64,000 nucleotides of DNA, taken from the NCBI RefSeq assembly GCF_950295315.1, contig NC_080164.1:11687659-11751658 (forward strand), given 5' to 3'. The stretch's first letter is position 1; the number at the start of each line of letters is the position of its first letter. This DNA comes from Erinaceus europaeus (taxonomy: Eukaryota; Chordata; Mammalia; Eulipotyphla; Erinaceidae). The translations under genes and the position numbers were made by a program. The notes beneath the pieces are model-generated. The model was not told the origin of the DNA. It did not search any database and saw nothing but the letters and a program-made list of their open reading frames with translations. This document shows, piece by piece, positions 58,934-64,000 of this stretch.

Positions 58934-59923
58934 ATGAATGGGTACTCACGGGATGCACCACAGGAAGGTCGATCCAATGCATCCCACTGTAAAAAATGGC
59001 AACTAATCCCTAGCACTGCAAAAACGGTATCATCTGTTTTCCATCTACACCATGCCTTGGCCTCGCGTGAGCTTAATGTGCAGCTTGACGATATGAGAAT
59101 CCGGCATGAAGCCCAGCCAGTCTATCTTGGCATTACTCTTGATCGCACTCTGTCATTTCACGAACATCTCATAAAAACTGCAGCAAAGGTGGGCGCGAGG
59201 AATAACATCATTGCAAGACTGGCCAGCTCCTCATGGGGCACGGGCGCTTCCACACTACGATCATCATCTCTGGCATTATGCTATTCCACTGCAGAATACT
59301 GTGCCCCAGTATGGTTCCGTAGCCCCCATGTCCACTTGGTCGATTCCAAATTATATTCCTCCATGAGGATAATTTCTGGAACCATCCGTTCCACCCCGGT
59401 TCCATGGCTGCCAGTTCTTAGCAACATCGCCCCGCCAGATATTCGTCGGGATGCGGCATCATCTAAGTTCATTTCCCACGTCTACGCTCGACCGGACCTG
59501 CCAATATACGCGGAGATCTTTGCCCACCCTGTCCAACGCTTGACGTCTCGTCACCCAATCTGGTCCCCTACGCCTACACCGAACTTCTCTGTTCCAGTCT
59601 CTTGGAAACAGAGTTGGCAGTCAGCTGAGGTAAAGAACAAACACCTCATCACAGACCCCTGCAAGCGTCAACCCGGCTTTGACCTAGCACGTTATGATTG
59701 GGCCCTCCTCAATCGCTATCGAACAGGCCATGGCCGGTGGTGCGCCGCTATGTTCCATCGCTGGGGAGCCAGAGACGACCTGAACTGCCCCTGCGGCTAC
59801 AGACAGACTATGACCCACATAGTCAACGACTGCTACCTCTCCAGATTCAAAGGAGGTCTCGAAACTTTACATCAGGCTCAACCTGACGCTGTTGACTGGC
59901 TACGGAAGAAGGGCAAATGCTAG
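58934..59923 (+). pseudogene. C-terminal reverse transcriptase region of jockey-like LINE
   Basis: The frame is open for 329 codons; the first 17 or so are junction sequence. RT homology starts at KKWQLIPSTAKT, just after where the YxDD catalytic box would be, so the catalytic core is missing. It continues with PVYLGITLDRTLSFHEHL (thumb region), STAEYCAPVWFRS, RWCAAMFHRWG and a cysteine-histidine motif C-x-C-x7-H-x4-C (about residues 285-300). It ends DAVDWLRKKGKC. No stop or frameshift in about 310 codons means the copy is young. It is not functional on its own. Confidence 0.9.
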
Positions 59924-60384
59924 AAGAAGAAGAATGGCAGAAATAAACTGAGAAAGGAGGAGGAGATAGAGAGAAAGAGAGAGATAGACACCTGCTGATC
60001 TTTATCACCTCTCATATAGGATCCCGCCCCCACCACCACACTTATGGAGTTGGGAATGAACCCGGATCCTAGCACATGTCCTTTCACTTAACCAGGAGCA
60101 GCACAGCTGGGTCCCAAAGCATTAAGTACTTTCTCTCAATTTCAACACTTACATCCCTGTAGACAGGTAAGATATAATTCATAAACAGATAGCGTTATTT
60201 AGACTATACTTTAAAACATTTAGACATAAACTACAATGATTCATTTCTGTTGTCCAGCAAACAATAACACACCATCTCAGCTACCAGCAAGAGATCTTGG
60301 GGCATGTTTTTTGTTAGTGCTCACCAAATGGAAATATACGGGTGTGTGTATAGCCCATTTCTGCTACAGAACTGCAATTATTTT

Positions 60385-60860
60385 TTTTAATTTCCTTTTT
60401 GGGGAATTAATGTTTTATAATTGATAGCAAATACAATAGTTTGTACATGAATAACATTTCCTAATTTTCTATATAACAATACAACCACCACTAGGTCTGC
60501 TGTCATCCTTTTTGGACCTGTATTCTCCCCTCACCCAGCCACCTACCCCAGTCATTTACTTTTGTGCAATATGCCAATTCCACTTCAGGTTCTACTTGTG
60601 TTTTCTCTTCTGATTTTGTTTTTCAACTTCTGCCTTAGAGTGAGATCATCCCATATTCATCCTTCTGTTTCTGACTTATTTCACTTAACATGAATTTTTC
60701 AAGGTTCCTTCAAGATTGGCTGAAAATGGTGAAGTCATCATTTTTAATAGCTGAGTAGTATTCCATTGTGTGTAAATACCACAACTTGCTCAGCCACTCA
60801 TCTGTTGTTGGACACCTGGGTTGCTTCCAGGTTTTGGGTATTACAAATTGTGCTGCTAAG
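60385..60860 (-). mobile_element. L1 3' end, short 3' UTR type
   Basis: Inverted: TTTCCTTTTTGGGGAATTAATG, CATCCTTTTTGGACCTG, ACTTTTGTGCAATATGCC, then the ORF2 C-terminus (AGTAGTATTCCATTGTGTG). Same type as 8549-8867. Confidence 0.88.
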
Positions 60861-60984
60861 TTGGAGCAAAGTGGCCTTAAAATCCTCTTTTCTTCTCTGT
60901 AATCTATGGGAGCCTGAGGGCTTTTCAACTATGAGTAGGCTTTCTAGCTTAATACCTGACTCCTTATCATGAGATAAAGCAGGG

Positions 60985-61095
60985 TGGGGGAGAGATAATA
61001 CAGTGACTATGCAAAGAAGATGTCACAGCCTAAGGATCCAAAGCTCCAGGCTCAATTCAATTTCTCTGCCAAGCTGGGCAGCACCACTGGGCCCT
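60985..61095 (+). mobile_element. SINE family D
   Basis: Direct: GGGGGAGAGATAATACAGTG, ACTATGCAAAGAAGATGTC, CCAGGCTCAATTCAATTTCTC, GGGCAGCACCACTGGG. Confidence 0.7.
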
Positions 61096-61904
61096 GTGAG
61101 TTTCTAAACAAGTCCCTTTTATAGTCTGTAGATTTTGAGGCAACTATTCACGATGTTCTCATCAGGAGAACAACATGGAGAGGCTCCCACCACACAGCCC
61201 CACCACTAGGTCACCAAGGTGTAGTTCTTCTCCTGAGTTTTCTGGTCAATTCTCTGTCCCCTGGTGTCAGCACAGGGCCTCCCCCATGCTGCTCCAGCCT
61301 CTGAGGGCAGTAGCAGTGGAGACTCACAGTTGCCTTTGGTGAGTCATAGGGGAGTCCTCTCCTCCCTTCAGCTGTCTTTTTGTTGGTAAAACAGACTGGA
61401 GGTGGTGCCTCAACTAGTAAACGTCTGGACTGTTACCAGCCACTTAACCTCTCCCTAGGCTCCTCTCTGTCCATGAGCCACACATATTTACACTCACCGG
61501 TAATTTGTTGGGTTCCTGAAGTCTTTCTAGTCCTGCCTTGTTGCGGGTCCCAGATGATCTCCCTTGGTATTCCTAGCTGACCTGGGAGAGGAGCGGAGAG
61601 AAACACAGCTGTTGCTGCTTCATAGCCCCGAACTGCAACTAATTTGAAGTGAACTTGTTGCATGATTTACTTAATACCTTTTCTTGTAAAAATATTATCT
61701 AGTAACAGCTTGTTACAGAATGTCTTAGGAATGTACTCATTCTTTTTTTAGTGCTTATAAAACTGTGTATCTTCTGATTTAAGGACTCAATATCCTCTGT
61801 TATAAGGCTTTTTACATATTTGGTTGAGGACATAGCTCAGTTGTAAAGTATATCTAATTTTCACACTATTATGTATTTCCTTCTTTCTTTTCTTCTCTTT
61901 ACTT
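61096..61904. other. GC-richer unassigned sequence
   Basis: 61100-61670 is less AT-rich than its neighbours and free of microsatellites. Read on the minus strand it could be a 5' UTR of an L1 type different from that at 49.4-51 kb. I cannot confirm this. No splice-bounded frame was found. Confidence 0.35.
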
Positions 61905-62042
61905 TTTTCATTCTTTTTATTTTTAACCAGTCCACTGCTCAGCTCTGTTTTATGGTGGTATGAGAGTTTGAACTTGTTACCTGGGAGTATCAGGGATGAG
62001 AGTCTGTTTGTATAACCATTATTCTATCTCCTGTGCCCCCAT
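61905..62042 (-). mobile_element. SINE family D
   Basis: Inverted: AACCAGTCCACTGCTCAGCTC, TTTATGGTGGTATGAG, GAGAGTCTGTTTGTATAACC. Confidence 0.75.
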
Positions 62043-62044
62043 AG

Positions 62045-63338
62045 AAAATGCACCAAAATAAAAACCCTGTGGTGAGCGTTAGACATGGGTGGGAGTGGGT
62101 GGGAGGGATGGGTCACAGTCTTTTGGTTGTTGGAATTGGTGTTTATGTACACTCCTAGTAAAGTGTAGTCATATAAATCACTAGTTAATTAATACGAGAG
62201 GGGGAAAATTAATTGTATGTCTCGAAGTTTTTAAAACACAGACTGAGTCTTTTTAATATATAGGCTGTGTATTTGATATGCGGACTCTCTCAAAAGCCTA
62301 GAGCAAGTAGAATAGAAGCAACCAATAGCACAGCTATATGCAAGATACTGGGTACTGTACAGCAAACCCTAACAAAAGGACTTTTCAAAGTTAACCCAAT
62401 TACCAAATAATGTGATGATAACATTAACTATTGATTGTCTTTCTGAACCCTAAGACAGCAGAAACCTCACATCTCCACTATAGAGCCTCTACTTCCCCCA
62501 GTCCTGGAACCTTCGGTTAGGGCCCACTTTCCCGTATGCCTCTCTCAATCCATCTCAAATAATATTGCATCTGCCAATAGAAACCTAATCAACACAACAA
62601 TTGCCACCTCAACATGCTTCACTTCAGACTGTGTCCAGAGACTTCATGTGTGGAATGACAACCCTTCAGCTTCACTACCCGAGTGAGACCTTTCCTTTCA
62701 TAGTATACTCTAATTCCATCTCAGGTGGTTCACTTTCTAACAAAGTCCCGAAACCTGGATATACACCAGTTTCTGTGAGAGAGAGCATATATTCACACGT
62801 ATCCATAAACTACTGCAAAATATATACCTGATAGCAGAAGTACACTAGAGTTTGCAATGAGTACCCCCCTAACACTTCCTCTCCACTATTCCAAGCTTTG
62901 GGACCATGATTGCTCAACAATTTGTTTGGCTTCGTATGTTAACTCTCTTTTCAGTCACCAGGTTCCAGATGCCATCAGGATGCCGGCCAGGCTTCCCTGG
63001 ACTGAGGACCCCACTAATGTCTTCTGGAGGTCTGCTTCCCCAGAGATCCACCCTACTAGGGAAAGAGATAGGCAGACTGGGAGTATGGAACGACCAGTTA
63101 ACCTCCATGTTCAGAGGGGAAGCAATTACAGAAGCCAGACCTTCCACTTTCTGCAACCCACAATGACCCTGGGTCCATGCTCCCAGAGGGATAGAGAATG
63201 GGAAAGCTATCAGGGGAGGGGATGGGATATGGAGATTGGGTGGTGGGAATTGTGTGGAGTTGTACCCCTCCTACCCTATGGATTTGTTAATTTATCTTTT
63301 CTTAAATAAAAAAAAAATAAAAACTTTCAACAAAAAAG
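62045..63338 (+). mobile_element. L1 3' UTR, younger type, 5'-truncated
   Basis: The direct, nearly complete 3' UTR (AAAATAAAAACCCTGTGGTG to TTAAATAAAAAAAAAATAAAAAC) matches the reverse complement of 43186-44480. It holds the recurrent frames 62601-62831 (76 codons), 62857-63309 (150 codons) and 62906-63166 (86 codons). Confidence 0.93.
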
Positions 63339-63494
63339 AAGAAAATGTTTAATAAATGCTTTGTAAACAGAATTAACTGTCTCACTAAGCATGATGTTAT
63401 TTGCCTAATTCAGAAATATCTCTTTATCAACTAGTTGGAAGATATAATGGCAATGGGGGAGGTATGAATGGAGGTAAGACTTTTTTTATTTTTT

Positions 63495-64000
63495 AATATT
63501 TACTGTTAAAATTGAGTCAGGTTACCAATTTGAAACCTTAATTGCTTACATTGAAGAAATATATACTCAGAACTGGGGTCTATACTTTAAAAAGCTCAAG
63601 ACTGCATGTCCAGCGGAAAAGCTATTACAGAAGACTGACCTTTTTGCACCCATAATGATCCTGGTCCCTACTCGCATAGGAAAGCTTCCAATGGAGGGAA
63701 GGGAATGCGGAACTCAGTTGGTGGGAATTATTTGGAATTGTAGCCCTCTCTCCTATGGTTTTTTCCAACCGTTTACAACGGTGAAAATCAATAACAATAA
63801 AAATGGTTGACACATTCAATCTAGGTTTTTCCTTTCATATTGTTTAGTCATTTAAAGACTATAAGCTAATATGAATATATATTAACATCATCCCTGCCAC
63901 CAAAGGTCTGTGTCCCTACCCCACCCCACCATAGTGAGCTGAAAACCAACCAGCCCTCTCTCCTTGAGTTTTTTTTTTTTCTTACTTTTTACTGTAATAC
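63495..64000. mobile_element. Decayed L1 3' UTR pieces in both orientations
   Basis: 63600-63815 is forward 3' UTR (AGCTATTACAGAAGACTGACC, TAATGATCCTGG). 63840-63960 is inverted 3' UTR (CATCATCCCTGCCACCAAAGG). 63530-63590 also looks inverted. The element may be an old rearranged copy cut by the window edge. Confidence 0.55.

Larger units (their letters stand above)
58536..59936 (+). mobile_element. Jockey-like non-LTR retrotransposon, 5'-inverted insertion
   Basis: A 1401-bp insertion in a SINE, flanked by a perfect 9-bp duplication, GCAGAAATA, at 58527-58535 and 59937-59945. Its first part is an inverted endonuclease-coding segment and its second a forward segment coding the end of the reverse transcriptase ORF. 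This is the arrangement made by twin priming. The 3' UTR is essentially absent: the stop codon TAG runs into AAGAAGAAGAATG. The protein is unlike L1 ORF2 and resembles jockey-type elements common in invertebrates and fish. The GC content and CpG content are clearly higher than in the flanks. Confidence 0.92.
58409..60120 (-). mobile_element. SINE family B with module M, split by the jockey-like LINE
   Basis: Module M (58434-58494, inverted) and the T-rich spacer precede the LINE. The B body and head resume at 59946 (GAGAAAGGAGGAGGAGATAG) and end TAACCAGGAGCAGCACAGCTGG. Flanking ATTAAGT at 58402-58408 and 60121-60127 is the probable target duplication. Confidence 0.82.

Noticed and set aside
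58934..59923. Intact host gene of 329 codons
   Set aside because: The sequence is RT C-terminal and zinc-motif sequence of a LINE inside a target duplication, lacking the catalytic core.

Overview
The window is mammalian nuclear DNA, almost certainly from a hedgehog (Erinaceidae, most like Erinaceus). The reason is the dense load of tRNA-derived SINEs of the hedgehog (ERI) type: a head with Pol III A and B boxes, a pyrimidine-rich body, and a CAACAA-rich or AAATAA-rich tail. The rest is lineage-specific L1 with an unusually long 3' UTR, expanded microsatellites and AT-rich single-copy sequence. There is no prokaryotic gene organisation. SINE families are given local labels. A is the long form with a CAA-rich linker. 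B is the short form ending in AAATAA repeats. C carries a CTCAAGCATGAGGTCCTGAG motif. D carries ATAATTATGCAAAAAGACT. E carries ACCACACTGAAGGAAGCTTC. M is a roughly 60-nt 3' module found behind both A and B.

Layout. 1-6 kb: a pyrimidine tract, several SINEs, a 111-bp 3' end of a foreign-looking LINE, and a tailless tRNA-Ile retropseudogene. 6-16.8 kb: L1 3' fragments of several ages. 16.8-26 kb: mostly unique AT-rich sequence with scattered SINEs. 26-32 kb: a decayed L1 (+) with nested insertions, then a 5'-inverted L1. 32-43 kb: unique sequence, SINEs, a solo LTR with a perfect 6-bp target duplication, large GA and CT tracts, and one good candidate coding exon (minus strand, 135 bp, phase 0). 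43-51 kb: a full-length but dead L1 (-), interrupted by a second solo LTR and apparently fused at its 5' end to a SINE inside a single target duplication. 51-58 kb: SINE nests and a third LTR. 58.5-59.9 kb: a non-LTR retrotransposon of jockey-like type, unrelated to L1, with 5' inversion and a target duplication. 60-64 kb: L1 3' ends.

Most reading frames come from L1 (ORF1, ORF2 and recurrent frames in the 3' UTR) or from low-complexity tracts. The only host coding sequence I can support is the exon at 42494-42628, so the window is probably intronic or intergenic around a long-intron gene on the minus strand. The most notable items are the jockey-like LINE with two nearly identical 3' ends in 64 kb, the candidate exon, the SINE-L1 chimera, the tRNA-Ile retropseudogene, and the solo LTRs with exact target duplications.
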